A stretch of 64,000 bases of DNA. Origin: Ochrovirga pacifica. Its GTDB lineage: Bacteria; Bacteroidota; Bacteroidia; Flavobacteriales; Flavobacteriaceae. Where the stretch lies: assembly GCF_000220525.1 (NCBI RefSeq), contig NZ_AFPK01000014.1, positions 1 through 64,000 of the forward strand. Reading direction: 5' to 3'. Made by a program: the position numbers and the translations under genes. Below the pieces are notes generated by a model, which worked only from the letters and a program-made list of their open reading frames with translations, made no database searches and had not been told where the DNA came from. This document shows positions 26,090 through 35,606 of the stretch, one piece after another (positions within the stretch are counted from its first letter, which is position 1; each line of letters starts with the position of its first letter).

Positions 26090-27442
26090 TTAATGTTTCC
26101 AATTGTATTTGTAATTACAATTTTGATGAGTACTATTCAGTTTTACATAAGTATCTTTTATTCTAGATTTGTACCACTTATCTAGCGTTTCTTGTTCCTT
26201 TTTTTTAAGTGCCAGTTCTTGTATTTTTACATAATCTTTTACCAAATCTGCTTCATGTGCATCTGTTCTTTTGGTTACCTTAATTACCTTGTACATTTTT
26301 TCTCCTTCTCTACTTTCTTCATAAAAAACTTGGGTCAAATCTCCTTCTTTTAACTTATCTACTTTAGAGAATAACTTTGCATCCATCTTGTTCAGTTCAA
26401 ACTTTGCATCGTTTGTGTAAGGATTTACTAACTTTCCTTGATTTAACCTAGTGGCTTTATCATCTGAAAATTCGGAAACTGCTTTTTCAAAAGTTATTTC
26501 ACCTGCTAAGATTTGAGCCCTGATAGACTCTAACTTTTCTTTTGCTGCATTTAGTTTTGCTTCCTCAATTTTAGGTTGCAATAAAATATGTCTCACATCT
26601 CTTTGTTGTCCTTTAACTTTTTCGACTTGCAAAATATGATATCCAAATTGGGATTTAAAAGGTTCCGAAACCTCACCTTCTTCTAAGCTAAATGCTGCTT
26701 CTTTAAATTCTTTTACAAACGGGCTTTCTCTTGTAATTGTATATTTCCCTCCGTTTTGTGCAACTCCTGGATCTTCCGAGTACAAAATGGCTTTTAATCG
26801 CATGCTGTATCCATTTTCCACATCGGACTTTATTTGATTTAATTTTTCCAACACTTCGTCTATAGCTTGTTGTGTAGGGTTGGCATTTAGAGTAATTTGT
26901 GAGAGTTCTACCTCTATTCCAAAGCTTGGTAAATCTCCTTTTTCTTTTAAGTCGTTGTAAAAATACCTAACCTCTTCAGGAGTTACCACTACTTCTTGCG
27001 TTACGCTATTGCGTTCTCTTTGTATAAGTGTATTTTCTCTTTCTATACGTGTTAATTCAGTTCTTAAATCTTCCAAATCATCAAAACCGTAAAGAGACAC
27101 TACTTTATCCATGCTACCTACTTGCGATTTAAAGTGTTCTAAAGTTCGCTGTACACCTGCTTCAACTTCAGCATCAGACACCAAAACACTATCAATTACG
27201 GCTTGATGTGCCAATAATTTTTGAGTCATAATATCCTCCATGATCTCGCAATCATCAAAGCTCGCTTTTCCTTCAGAACTATTCTCTATTTCTTGCTTAT
27301 ACTTTACAATATCCGAGTCTAGAATAATCTTATCTCCAACCACGGCAGCAACTCCATCAATCTTAATTTTTTCTTGGGCAAACATTCCGTTTAAACCCAA
27401 CAAAAGCACCCCAACTACGTGGCATTTTTTAATAAACTTCAT
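26090..27442 (-). CDS. SurA-like periplasmic peptidyl-prolyl isomerase/chaperone
   Basis: A 450-aa exported protein (signal peptide about 1-22 ending in GMFAQ) with a SurA-type helical N-terminal domain (DGVAAVVGDKIILDSDIV) and parvulin domains, the first with YSEDPGVAQNGGKY and FKSQFGYHILQVE, the second starting at VRHILLQPK and less typical. It should assist folding of outer-membrane proteins. It overlaps the preceding lipoprotein gene by 14 bp and closes a four-gene operon. It is the best SurA candidate of the three related genes. Confidence 0.9.
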   Translation of the reverse strand: MKFIKKCHVVGVLLLGLNGMFAQEKIKIDGVAAVVGDKIILDSDIVKYKQEIENSSEGKASFDDCEIMEDIMTQKLLAHQAVIDSVLVSDAEVEAGVQRTLEHFKSQVGSMDKVVSLYGFDDLEDLRTELTRIERENTLIQRERNSVTQEVVVTPEEVRYFYNDLKEKGDLPSFGIEVELSQITLNANPTQQAIDEVLEKLNQIKSDVENGYSMRLKAILYSEDPGVAQNGGKYTITRESPFVKEFKEAAFSLEEGEVSEPFKSQFGYHILQVEKVKGQQRDVRHILLQPKIEEAKLNAAKEKLESIRAQILAGEITFEKAVSEFSDDKATRLNQGKLVNPYTNDAKFELNKMDAKLFSKVDKLKEGDLTQVFYEESREGEKMYKVIKVTKRTDAHEADLVKDYVKIQELALKKKEQETLDKWYKSRIKDTYVKLNSTHQNCNYKYNWKH

Positions 27443-28274
27443 ACTTCTTTTGTTTTACTGCATCCTCAATCAAAATTTGTTCCATTTGATTAAAGAACTT
27501 TAACTTGTTTTTATGTAATACTATGTTTTTTATGGTTGGTTTTACATACTCTAGCGGAGCTATCTCACCATCTTTTAATATCTTGTTCAAATATATGTAA
27601 TAGATGCTTTTATCTGCCAAACTTACTTCTATGAATCTATCTTCTTTTGTTAATTGATATTCTGTTAACAACGGAAACTCTGGCCTTTCATCATACACAC
27701 TTTTTAACGACACCCAAGTTGAATCGTTTAAATAATAATCTTCTAACACATCGTATTCGTTTAGTAGTTCATTTTTATCTAAGGGATCTTGGGACAAAAA
27801 CAACTTTTTTAACGCATATTTTTTTCGAGTATCTGGCTCTAAATGTATGTATTTAAACTGAATTAAAGTCTCGTTTAACCTAAAGTTGGCTTTATTTCTT
27901 ACATAAAAAGTATCTATTTCTTGTTGCACAACCATGGTATCTAATTTTTGATTGACCAAAGCATTTTTGTAATAAGATACATACAAATCTTGCTTGTAAT
28001 CTGCTACCATTTGATCTAGTTCTTCTGTATTATCTAAATTGATCAATGCATTTTGGTAAAGCAATTTTTGTTTTGCCCAAGCTTCTATGTATTGTTGTGT
28101 TACTTTTAAACTATCTACAATAGAGTTGGTTATAGGAATGTGCTTTTTTAACTCTTCTTTAGTCAGTGTATAATTGTACACCTTTGCCACTATATTATTG
28201 GTCGCTTTGTCATTATTGTTTTTGCATCCAACTAGCAAAAACAAAAACATCCCTATAATTAGAATACTCCTCAT
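27429..28274 (-). CDS. SurA-N-like lipoprotein without a clear parvulin domain
   Basis: A 281-aa predicted SPII lipoprotein (FLFLLVGCKNNND, Cys17). It begins like a PPIase chaperone (VAKVYNYTLTKEELKKHI; AWAKQKLLYQNALIN resembles SurA helices) and ends in a charged helical region (LKFFNQMEQILIEDAVKQ). The parvulin signatures GYH and SDD..GG seen in its neighbours are absent. It shares 1 bp with the upstream and 14 bp with the downstream PPIase gene, implying translational coupling and a joint role in outer-membrane protein biogenesis. Confidence 0.75.
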   Translation of the reverse strand: MRSILIIGMFLFLLVGCKNNNDKATNNIVAKVYNYTLTKEELKKHIPITNSIVDSLKVTQQYIEAWAKQKLLYQNALINLDNTEELDQMVADYKQDLYVSYYKNALVNQKLDTMVVQQEIDTFYVRNKANFRLNETLIQFKYIHLEPDTRKKYALKKLFLSQDPLDKNELLNEYDVLEDYYLNDSTWVSLKSVYDERPEFPLLTEYQLTKEDRFIEVSLADKSIYYIYLNKILKDGEIAPLEYVKPTIKNIVLHKNKLKFFNQMEQILIEDAVKQKKYEVY

Positions 28275-29872
28275 TACTCTGCTGTTTTTCTTAGCTTTTT
28301 AATAGCTCTTTTGTTGTATATTATGTGGCTATTTTTTTTTAACTCTTGCAACCATTCTTTTTCTATCATTTCCTGATAGTCACTTTCTACATAACCTTTC
28401 ACTTCATCAAAACTAGCCCCTTTTTGTGCATATTTTTGTGGATGTGATAAATAATAAGCTTTTACTTTTTCGGTTTCATTTTTAGGTACGTCCCAAACAT
28501 GATTCTTCATCAATTCAAAAATAACCAAGCCTTTTTTGTAAGTATCTATGGTTTTCCTAAAAGCTGCACTTTCGTCTTCTAAATGCTCTATTACAAACTC
28601 TTTTAACTTTGCATTTTTAAAATTTTCTACATCAGACAATAGATTTTTTAGCCTTTTATATTTTATGTGATTTAAATAATCTTCTTGCAAATAATTTTGA
28701 TGATCGATGCTTAGAAAAACCTGTTGCAAACTGTCTTTAGGATAGGTTAATACATATTTACTTTTAAAAACCTCTTGTGCTTTTGGATAAAACTTTACGT
28801 TGTGTTTGCGTTCTATTTTTGCAAAAGCAGCCTCTTTGGCAAGAGCACCTCTGTCTCCTGATAGTACTTTTTCTCTAAACTCTTTTTTAACTTTTTGATA
28901 GACTGGAATTTCTTCTTTTCCTAGATATTTAACAATGTGCCATCCGTAAGGTGTGGTAAAGGGTTTGGAAACAGCCTGATTATTAGACAGAGAAAAAGCA
29001 ACTTCTTCAAAAGAAACAGGCAGCTCTCCTTTAGCAAAAGGTTTTAGAGCACCTCCTTGATGCTTACTCCTTCTATCATCAGAATATGTTTTGGCTAATT
29101 GTTCAAAAGCAATTCCGTTGTTTAGTTTTTGATAAACACTGTCTATTCTTTTTTGTTTTTCGATTCCTAAACCAGAAATCATAATGTGTGCCACTTTTAC
29201 TTTCCCTTCCGATTTTCTTTTGTTAACAACCTTTATTAAATGATATCCATAACTGGTTTTTACAGGTTCCGAAACAGAATTAACAGCCGTAGTATAGGCA
29301 GCAGTTTCAAAAGGATACACCATTCTAAACACAGAAAAGTATCCTAAATCTCCTTTATTTTTCACAACACTTTTATCATCAGAATGTTCTAAAGCCAGTG
29401 TTTCAAAATCAGCTCCATTTGTCAACTGTTTTTTTAGTTCTTGTACTTTTTGCCAAGCTTTTAGCGTGTCTGTTGCCTTAGTTGCAATTAGAATATGACT
29501 TGCCTTTACCTGCCACAAACTTCGATCATATGCCTCTTTGGTTAAACTATCCAGTACTTTTTCATCTATTAAATAAGGAGTAGCAAGATCTGTTTTGTAT
29601 GTTTTTAATTCTTTCTGAATACTCTCTAAAGTATCCAAACCTTCTAAACGAGCTTGCTTTAACTTTAGTTTGTAATTTACCATTAAGTCTAGATTTTCAT
29701 CAAAACTAGTCTGAACAAGCGTGGCTTTATCTTGCTGAAACAATTCTTGAAACTCTGACACGTAAGTAGGTTCTGCATCTAAAGTAAACAACACTTGTGG
29801 TTGTTTAGGTTTTAAAAGAGAGCATGCTGTTAACAAACACAAACAAACAAAAAAAACAACAAACTTTTTCAT
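28274..29872 (-). CDS. PpiC-type lipoprotein with two parvulin domains
   Basis: A 532-aa predicted lipoprotein (LCLLTACSLLK, Cys17) with an N-terminal helical region, a first parvulin domain (KASHILIATKATD, HSDDKSVVKNKGDLGYF, YGYHLIKV), a second (KVAHIMISG, YSDDRRSKHQGGAL, YGWHIVKY) and a long helical C-terminal part. It likely acts as periplasmic, membrane-tethered peptidyl-prolyl isomerase and chaperone. First of three overlapping PPIase-like genes, 16 bp after DUF493. Confidence 0.88.
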   Translation of the reverse strand: MKKFVVFFVCLCLLTACSLLKPKQPQVLFTLDAEPTYVSEFQELFQQDKATLVQTSFDENLDLMVNYKLKLKQARLEGLDTLESIQKELKTYKTDLATPYLIDEKVLDSLTKEAYDRSLWQVKASHILIATKATDTLKAWQKVQELKKQLTNGADFETLALEHSDDKSVVKNKGDLGYFSVFRMVYPFETAAYTTAVNSVSEPVKTSYGYHLIKVVNKRKSEGKVKVAHIMISGLGIEKQKRIDSVYQKLNNGIAFEQLAKTYSDDRRSKHQGGALKPFAKGELPVSFEEVAFSLSNNQAVSKPFTTPYGWHIVKYLGKEEIPVYQKVKKEFREKVLSGDRGALAKEAAFAKIERKHNVKFYPKAQEVFKSKYVLTYPKDSLQQVFLSIDHQNYLQEDYLNHIKYKRLKNLLSDVENFKNAKLKEFVIEHLEDESAAFRKTIDTYKKGLVIFELMKNHVWDVPKNETEKVKAYYLSHPQKYAQKGASFDEVKGYVESDYQEMIEKEWLQELKKNSHIIYNKRAIKKLRKTAE

Positions 29873-29888
29873 ATGACTTTTATACTAA

Positions 29889-30170
29889 TTATAATGATAT
29901 CAATCCCTCAATATTTTCTACAGCGTGGTAATTCTGAATAACCTCATCGGCATTTTTGACATTTATTTTGATAGAAACGCTTACGTACTTTCCGTTTCTT
30001 GAAGCTTTTTTTGACAAGGTTATCTTTTTTCCCTGAAAGGCTTCTTCCACCTCTTTCTCTTGATTTTTAGTCGTTGGCACAATAAACTTATACAAATAAT
30101 CACTTGGAAAACGTGTATTTTCCTCTAGTTTTACTTTTAAATCTTTATAGAATGTTTCTTTTTTACTCAT
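29889..30170 (-). CDS. DUF493 (YbeD-like) protein
   Basis: A 93-aa cytoplasmic protein of the DUF493/UPF0250 group: a ferredoxin-like ACT-type fold is expected, with conserved segments RFPSDYLYKFIVP and GKYVSVSIKINVKNADEV. Function in bacteria is not settled; the E. coli relative YbeD neighbours lipoate genes, which are not present here. It is the first gene of the PPIase operon, with a TAGTTTTG element upstream. Confidence 0.85.
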   Translation of the reverse strand: MSKKETFYKDLKVKLEENTRFPSDYLYKFIVPTTKNQEKEVEEAFQGKKITLSKKASRNGKYVSVSIKINVKNADEVIQNYHAVENIEGLISL

Positions 30171-30200
30171 GGTTAACCTTTCATATTCAATATCAAGCTA

Positions 30201-30208
30201 CAAAACTA
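30201..30208 (-). promoter_or_regulatory. TAGTTTTG -10 element of the DUF493/PPIase operon
   Basis: TAnnTTTG on the minus strand, 30 nt before the DUF493 ATG; no upstream TTTG at standard spacing. Confidence 0.45.
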
Positions 30209-30257
30209 TAATTATTTATTATTTTTACTTCTTTAGTACTCAATTTTATTTTGCAAT

Positions 30258-30803
30258 ATGCCATTAAAAATAGTTCTTACTGGTGCCCCAGGAACAGGAA
30301 AATCTACCGTAATTAATTTACTTTTAAAAGATGGTTTTTTTTGCATGGAAGAAATCTCTAGAGAAATTATAAAGGAAGCCGAGGAATTAGGAAAAAAGAA
30401 TTACTTTTTATCCGAACCTATAGTATTTAGTCAAGCTATTTTAGACAAAAGAATTGCACAATATCAAAAAAGTCAGCACAACAATGTAGATTTTTGTTTT
30501 TTTGACCGAGGAATTCCGGATGTTACTGCTTATTTAAATCATATTAACTGTGAGTTTCCTGAGCATTTTACCCAAGCATTAGAAACGCACATTTACGATT
30601 TGGTTTTTGTGTTTCCACCTTGGAGAGCAATATACACCAACGACAACGAGCGTTTTGAAACCTATGAAGAATCTATCTTGATTGACCAATCCATTGTGGA
30701 TGAATATAAAAAAAAGCACCCAAAAGTTATTTATGTTCCTTTTGGAACCCCTAAAGAACGTGCTTCTTTTATCTTAAAAGAATGTTATGCACATAAGCTC
30801 TAA
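30258..30803 (+). CDS. P-loop ATPase (AAA_28-type)
   Basis: A 181-aa protein with an N-terminal Walker A motif GAPGTGKST (about 8-16) and kinase-like features FFDRGIPDVTAYL and PPWRAIYTNDNERFETYEE. It matches small stand-alone AAA_28 NTPases found in many bacteria; some relatives are nucleotide or NAD-related kinases, but no substrate can be assigned. Its end abuts recQ, so AAA-recQ-fmt form an operon. Confidence 0.8.
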   Translation: MPLKIVLTGAPGTGKSTVINLLLKDGFFCMEEISREIIKEAEELGKKNYFLSEPIVFSQAILDKRIAQYQKSQHNNVDFCFFDRGIPDVTAYLNHINCEFPEHFTQALETHIYDLVFVFPPWRAIYTNDNERFETYEESILIDQSIVDEYKKKHPKVIYVPFGTPKERASFILKECYAHKL

Positions 30804-30804
30804 G

Positions 30805-32688
30805 ATGCTTAAAGAAACGCTAGAAAAATTTTGGAAGCATAGTTCTTTTAGACCTCTGCAGGAAGAAATTATTCACTCCATTTGCCATGAGCAAGATACT
30901 TTAGCTATTTTGCCCACTGGTGGTGGTAAATCTATCTGCTACCAGTTGCCTGCTTTGGTTCTAGAAGGCACATGTGTGGTTATATCTCCATTGATAGCAT
31001 TAATCAACGATCAAATTCAAAACTTAAAAAATAGAGAAATCGAAGCGGTTAGCATTCCAAGCAAATCGTCTACAGACAGTATTGTTTCATTGTTTGATAA
31101 GGTTCGAATTAAAAACATCAAGCTTTTATACATGTCTCCCGAAAGGTTTACCCAACCTTTGGTACAAGAAAAGCTAAAGCAGTTAAAAATTTCTTTTTTT
31201 GCGGTAGATGAAGCGCATTGTATTTCTCAGTGGGGTCACGATTTTAGACCCAGCTATTTAGAGCTACATCGTATTAAAAAAAACTTTGCTAAAACACCTA
31301 TACTTGCCGTAACTGCTACAGCTACAGCCAGCACACAACAGCAAATAATCGATTTGTTGCACCTACAAAAACCGCAACAATTTATCGGTTCTTTTTCTAG
31401 AAAAAATTTAGCTTTTCAGTTGTACAAAACTCCTCAAAAGTTTGATTTACTCTGCAAAATTTTATCAAAGAAAAAATGGCCTACCATTATTTATTTACAA
31501 AATAGGCTAGCAGTTACAGAACTCTCTAACCGTTTAACTTCCATCGGTTTTCATAGTACTTGTTTTCATGCAGGTCTGCCTAACTCCGAAAAAGAAAAGA
31601 ATTTTAAGGCATGGTTAACCGAAGAACAACACATTATGGTTGCCACCAGTGCTTTTGGGATGGGAATAGACAAAAGTAATGTACGACTTGTGATTCACCT
31701 AGAAATTCCGCCCAACCTAGAAAGCTATATTCAGGAAGCAGGAAGAGCAGGAAGAGATGGCGAAAAATCGTTTTCCTGTGTTATTTTAACGGAAAACGAC
31801 TATCCAAAGTTTAGTGAACGAATTCTGCACAATCAGCTAACTGCCAATTTTATAAGCGATGTTTATTCTAAATTAAATCAGTATTACCAAATAGCTTACG
31901 GGGAGTTGACCGAAGAAGTGTTTGATTTTGATCTGGAACAATTTTGCAACAAATACCAACTTCCGCCAGCAAATACACTCAAGGTATTACAAAAGCTAGA
32001 CACTTACCAAATTATTGATTTTACCAACACTAGCAAAAGTAGTACCTATGCTCGAGTAATATGTAGTAGCAAACAATTGCTTTATTTTTGTGAAACGCAT
32101 CAAAAATACCAAGATCTTGTAGAATGTATTTTAAGGAATTATACGGGTATCTTTGAAATAACAAAAAAATTAAACATTGCAAGAATTTCATCAAAAACAG
32201 GACTTTCGGCGAACAAAATAGAGCAAAGATTGCAATATCTTCAAGAAATTGACTTGTTAGAATATCAAAAAAAAGAAAACAACCAAACCCTTACATTTCT
32301 TGTACCTAGAGAAGATAAATTTACGCTAAATAAAGTTTTAAGAGATTTAAAAACACTAAACCAAATAGCACATCAAAAGTCTGAAAAAACCTTTCAGTAT
32401 TTTAAAAACCGTAATGTTTGCCGATCTAACATGCTTTTAAATTACTTTGATCAACAAGCACAAAAAAACTGTGGCATTTGCGATATTTGCCTTGAAAACA
32501 AAAAAGATCTTTTTACAGAAGAAAGAATTCAATTTGTAATAAATCTGTTAAAAAACAAACCACATACATTTAACGAACTAATGATTGCCTTAAAAAGCAA
32601 TGATATGGCCACTAAAAAAATATTAGACTACCTGATAAATGAAGCGATCATTAGTCAAAACTTTCAATATTATCAATACAAAACATGA
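30805..32688 (+). CDS. recQ: ATP-dependent DNA helicase RecQ
   Basis: A 3'-5' DNA helicase of recombination and repair. Helicase motifs are complete: LAILPTGGGKSICYQLPA (I), SPLIALINDQ (Ia), FAVDEAHCISQWGHDFRPSY (II), VTATAT (III), TSAFGMGIDK (V) and QEAGRAGRDG (VI). A zinc-binding RQC region follows (NVCRSNMLL, CGICDICL). I do not see a C-terminal HRDC domain. ATG at 30805 is preferred because the protein then begins MLKETLEKFW as in relatives; an upstream ATG at 30787 would add six residues and overlap the AAA gene. Confidence 0.95.
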   Translation: MLKETLEKFWKHSSFRPLQEEIIHSICHEQDTLAILPTGGGKSICYQLPALVLEGTCVVISPLIALINDQIQNLKNREIEAVSIPSKSSTDSIVSLFDKVRIKNIKLLYMSPERFTQPLVQEKLKQLKISFFAVDEAHCISQWGHDFRPSYLELHRIKKNFAKTPILAVTATATASTQQQIIDLLHLQKPQQFIGSFSRKNLAFQLYKTPQKFDLLCKILSKKKWPTIIYLQNRLAVTELSNRLTSIGFHSTCFHAGLPNSEKEKNFKAWLTEEQHIMVATSAFGMGIDKSNVRLVIHLEIPPNLESYIQEAGRAGRDGEKSFSCVILTENDYPKFSERILHNQLTANFISDVYSKLNQYYQIAYGELTEEVFDFDLEQFCNKYQLPPANTLKVLQKLDTYQIIDFTNTSKSSTYARVICSSKQLLYFCETHQKYQDLVECILRNYTGIFEITKKLNIARISSKTGLSANKIEQRLQYLQEIDLLEYQKKENNQTLTFLVPREDKFTLNKVLRDLKTLNQIAHQKSEKTFQYFKNRNVCRSNMLLNYFDQQAQKNCGICDICLENKKDLFTEERIQFVINLLKNKPHTFNELMIALKSNDMATKKILDYLINEAIISQNFQYYQYKT

Positions 32689-33629
32689 GTAAGTTAAAAA
32701 TTGTTTTTATGGGAACTCCAGATTTTGCTGTAACCATATTAGACCGTATTATAAGAGAAAACTATCAAGTTGTTGGTGTTATTACTGCCCCAGATAAGCA
32801 AGCTGGTAGAGGAAGAAAAATACATCAATCTGCCGTTAAACAATACGCTATTGCAAAAGGCTTAACTATTTTGCAGCCTACCAATCTAAAAGCTCCAGAA
32901 TTCCAGTCAGAATTAGAAGCACTTGCTCCAGATTTACAAGTGGTTGTTGCTTTTAGAATGTTGCCAAAATCTGTATGGAACCTACCAAAACAAGGAACGT
33001 TTAATCTACATGCATCATTGCTACCCGATTATCGCGGTGCTGCCCCTATCAACTGGGCTATTATGAATGGAGAAACTGAAACAGGAACCACTACTTTTTT
33101 CTTAGACGATAAGATTGATACTGGAGAAATTATTTTACAAAACAAAACTTATATAGCAAAAGATGAAACCGTAGGGCAATTACATGACAAGTTAATGTTT
33201 TTAGGTGCAGATTTGGTGATTGACACCTTAAAATTAATAGAAAAAGGTGATGTAACCACAACCCAACAAGCTATTGAAAGCAAAAAGCTAGCCTATAAAA
33301 TTCACACAGAAACCTGTAAAATTGACTGGAGTTGGACAAGTGAAAAAATATACAATCATATACGAGGCCTAAATCCTTATCCGGCAGCATGGACTACACT
33401 TGTAAGTCCTGATTCGGAGATAAATGTAAAAATTTACGACTGTAATATAGAAAACGAAACACACTCTTTACCCCCCGGAGCGTTGTTGATTGATAAAAAA
33501 AGTATTAAAGTAGCTACGCAGGACAGTTTTATAAACATAAAAAGCCTAAAGATTGCAGGAAAAAAGCTAATGAACACTGCAAGTTTACTAAACGGGTTCA
33601 ACATCCCAGACCAGTCTTTTATGAAATAA
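32685..33629 (+). CDS. fmt: Methionyl-tRNA formyltransferase
   Basis: Formylates initiator Met-tRNA with 10-formyl-THF. The 314-aa protein has the N-terminal IVFMGTPDFAV, the catalytic and folate loop NLHASLLPDYRGAAPINWAI (Asn, His) and FFLDDKIDTGEI, followed by the C-terminal tRNA-binding barrel. It overlaps recQ by 4 bp (ATGA), so it is translationally coupled. Normal length. Confidence 0.96.
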   Translation: MSKLKIVFMGTPDFAVTILDRIIRENYQVVGVITAPDKQAGRGRKIHQSAVKQYAIAKGLTILQPTNLKAPEFQSELEALAPDLQVVVAFRMLPKSVWNLPKQGTFNLHASLLPDYRGAAPINWAIMNGETETGTTTFFLDDKIDTGEIILQNKTYIAKDETVGQLHDKLMFLGADLVIDTLKLIEKGDVTTTQQAIESKKLAYKIHTETCKIDWSWTSEKIYNHIRGLNPYPAAWTTLVSPDSEINVKIYDCNIENETHSLPPGALLIDKKSIKVATQDSFINIKSLKIAGKKLMNTASLLNGFNIPDQSFMK

Positions 33630-33714
33630 TCATCAAAAATCAAGAAACCAAAGCTATTTTTATTAACATAATTTAAAAGTTATTAACAATGTAGTGTTTT
33701 TAAGGGCTAATCGC

Positions 33715-33744
33715 TTGTATACCCTATTATTCCTTATATATTTG
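33715..33744 (+). promoter_or_regulatory. Promoter of the HU gene
   Basis: TTG (33715-33717), 19 nt spacer, TATATTTG (33737-33744): a near-perfect flavobacterial vegetative promoter. Predicted start near 33748 leaves a leader of about 37 nt. Confidence 0.75.
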
Positions 33745-33784
33745 TTTCTAGATAAACTTATTATAATTTAACAACATAGTAGTC

Positions 33785-34057
33785 ATGAACAAATCAGATT
33801 TAATCGATGCAATTGCTGCTGATGCAGGAATTTCTAAAACTGCTGCGAAAGCTGCATTAGAATCAGTAACAAACAACGTAACTTCTACATTAAAAGATGG
33901 AGGTAAAGTTTCTCTAATAGGATGGGGTACTTGGTCTGTTTCTAAAAGACCAGCAAGAGAAGGAAGAAACCCACAAACTGGAGCTACCATCCAAATTGCT
34001 GAAAAAAACATCGTAAAATTTAAGCCAGGAGCTAGTTTATCAGATGCTGTAAACTAA
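33785..34057 (+). CDS. HU-family DNA-binding protein
   Basis: A 90-aa histone-like nucleoid protein: helical dimerisation part MNKSDLIDAIAADAGISKTA, then the beta-arm with the family signature (GWGTWSVSKRPAREGRNPQT) that intercalates DNA. It probably bends and compacts the chromosome. It has a strong promoter and strong terminator, consistent with high expression. HU is favoured over IHF because the arm and length are HU-like. Confidence 0.96.
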   Translation: MNKSDLIDAIAADAGISKTAAKAALESVTNNVTSTLKDGGKVSLIGWGTWSVSKRPAREGRNPQTGATIQIAEKNIVKFKPGASLSDAVN

Positions 34058-34079
34058 TTTCTAGAAGCTTTTAAGAACA

Positions 34080-34114
34080 TAAAACTCTTTACAAATTGTA
34101 AAGAGTTTTTTTTA
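34080..34114 (+). terminator. Terminator of the HU gene
   Basis: Perfect 12-bp stem AAACTCTTTACA/TGTAAAGAGTTT with a 3-nt loop and eight or more T. Confidence 0.92.
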
Positions 34115-34153
34115 TTCATTTTTTTTAGTAGCTTTATTGGAAACCCTTATACT

Positions 34154-34711
34154 ATGGCTTGTCTAAAACCATCCAAAGGAAGACTATTAATAGCAGAACC
34201 CTCTATTTTAGGTGATGTATCTTTTAACAGATCCATTGTGCTTCTTACTGAGCACAATAGCAACAGCTCTATTGGTTTTATTATTAACAAGCCTCTAGAC
34301 TACAGCTTGCAAGATTTGATTCCTGAAATTAATTGTGATTTTAAAGTATATCAAGGAGGCCCTGTTGAACAAGACAACCTTTATTTTATTCATAAAATAC
34401 CAGAACTCCTTCCCAATAGCATAGAGGTTACAAAAGGAATTTATTGGGGAGGTGATTTTGACAAGCTAATAGAGCTACTAAACAATGGCCAAGTACAAAG
34501 TCAAGACATTCGTTTTTTTCTTGGATATTCTGGATGGAGTAAGGGACAACTTTACCAAGAATGGAAAACAGATTCTTGGCTTGTAACGGAAAACAACCAT
34601 CAAAACATCTTTAACACTCATGACAAAGATTTGTGGAAAAACCACCTTTTGGAGTTTGGAAGCAAATATCAGTTTTGGATCAATGCTCCTAAAAACCCTA
34701 GCCTAAACTAA
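34154..34711 (+). CDS. YqgE/AlgH family protein
   Basis: A 185-aa protein of the YqgE/AlgH (DUF179) family: KGRLLIAEPSILGDVSFNRS, IGFIINKPL, YQGGPVEQDNLYFIH and RFFLGYSGWSKGQL are characteristic. Its biochemical role is undefined; AlgH in Pseudomonas was linked to regulation of alginate. No nearby alginate or yqgF gene. Its 3' end overlaps the convergent aminotransferase gene by 14 bp. Confidence 0.92.
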   Translation: MACLKPSKGRLLIAEPSILGDVSFNRSIVLLTEHNSNSSIGFIINKPLDYSLQDLIPEINCDFKVYQGGPVEQDNLYFIHKIPELLPNSIEVTKGIYWGGDFDKLIELLNNGQVQSQDIRFFLGYSGWSKGQLYQEWKTDSWLVTENNHQNIFNTHDKDLWKNHLLEFGSKYQFWINAPKNPSLN

Positions 34712-35516
34712 GTAAGTCTTCACGGATTTTAAGACCAAAGTTGGTAGAAAATTGTTTTTTCCTGTAGTTGGTAACAGGTTGCAATCCTACTATTACATTG
34801 GTCATAAAAACCTCATCTGCTTTTTGTATTGCAAAAGGAGAAATAGACTCTTCCACCAGTTGAATTTCTTTATTTTTAGACAACAGGTCTATTGTATTTT
34901 TTCTCATCACTCCTTTTACACATCCATCAGCAAGAGGAGGAGTTGTTACGGTAGTTCCTTTTATTAAAAAGATATTTCCATTCGTAAATTCAACCACATT
35001 TTTATTAGCATTTAGCAATACACAATTTTCCAAATCGTTTTCTTGGGCATAAATTCCAGAAAGTACATTTACCAACTTATTGTTACTTTTTATAGTAGCC
35101 AACAAATTAGGATGAATGGTAAAATCTTTATACAAATCTATCCTGTACATCTGTTTAGGGGTTATATCTACTTTTTTTACATCTATTATATAAGAAATTT
35201 TATTGGTAGTTGGGGCGTACAAACCTTCAGAGTCTCGGTAGACTGTAAAACGAACTCTGTTTTCATCTCCTTTATTAGCATTGATGGTTTTTAAAATTTC
35301 TGATTCAAAAAACTCTAACGTAAAATGCATGGGGATTTCCATACGCAACATACGCATAGAAGCCATTAATCTAAAATAATGGTCTTCGCAAAATAGCACA
35401 GCCTCGTTATTTACCTTTAGTGTCTCGAATAAGGCATCACCATATTTAAAACCTCTGTTATTATAATCAATTCTGTTGAAATCTTCCGCTATTATGTTTC
35501 CGTTAAAGTTTATCAT
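34698..35516 (-). CDS. Class IV PLP aminotransferase (PabC/BCAT/DAAT-like)
   Basis: A fold-type IV PLP enzyme: NRGFKYGDALFETL near the N-terminus, the internal-aldimine lysine region TIKSNNKLVNVL and the phosphate-binding GVMRKNTIDLL. Candidate activities are aminodeoxychorismate lyase, branched-chain or D-amino-acid transamination; no folate genes nearby decide this. I use ATG 35516 (MINFNG start, 272 aa) because the longer 35582 start would run through the terminator of the upstream gene; ATG 35522 is also possible. Confidence 0.83.
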   Translation of the reverse strand: MINFNGNIIAEDFNRIDYNNRGFKYGDALFETLKVNNEAVLFCEDHYFRLMASMRMLRMEIPMHFTLEFFESEILKTINANKGDENRVRFTVYRDSEGLYAPTTNKISYIIDVKKVDITPKQMYRIDLYKDFTIHPNLLATIKSNNKLVNVLSGIYAQENDLENCVLLNANKNVVEFTNGNIFLIKGTTVTTPPLADGCVKGVMRKNTIDLLSKNKEIQLVEESISPFAIQKADEVFMTNVIVGLQPVTNYRKKQFSTNFGLKIREDLLSLG

Positions 35517-35545
35517 ATTCATCAAAAATTTGAGCAAATTTAACA

Positions 35546-35574
35546 CAAAAAAAGCTTTGATTCTCATCAAAGCT
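35546..35574 (-). terminator. Terminator of the START-like gene
   Basis: 9-bp stem AGCTTTGAT/ATCAAAGCT (35553-35561, 35566-35574), loop TCTC, seven T on the minus strand. Confidence 0.85.
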
Positions 35575-35606
35575 CTTTTCATATTTATAGAGTTAGTTTG
35601 GTTAGT

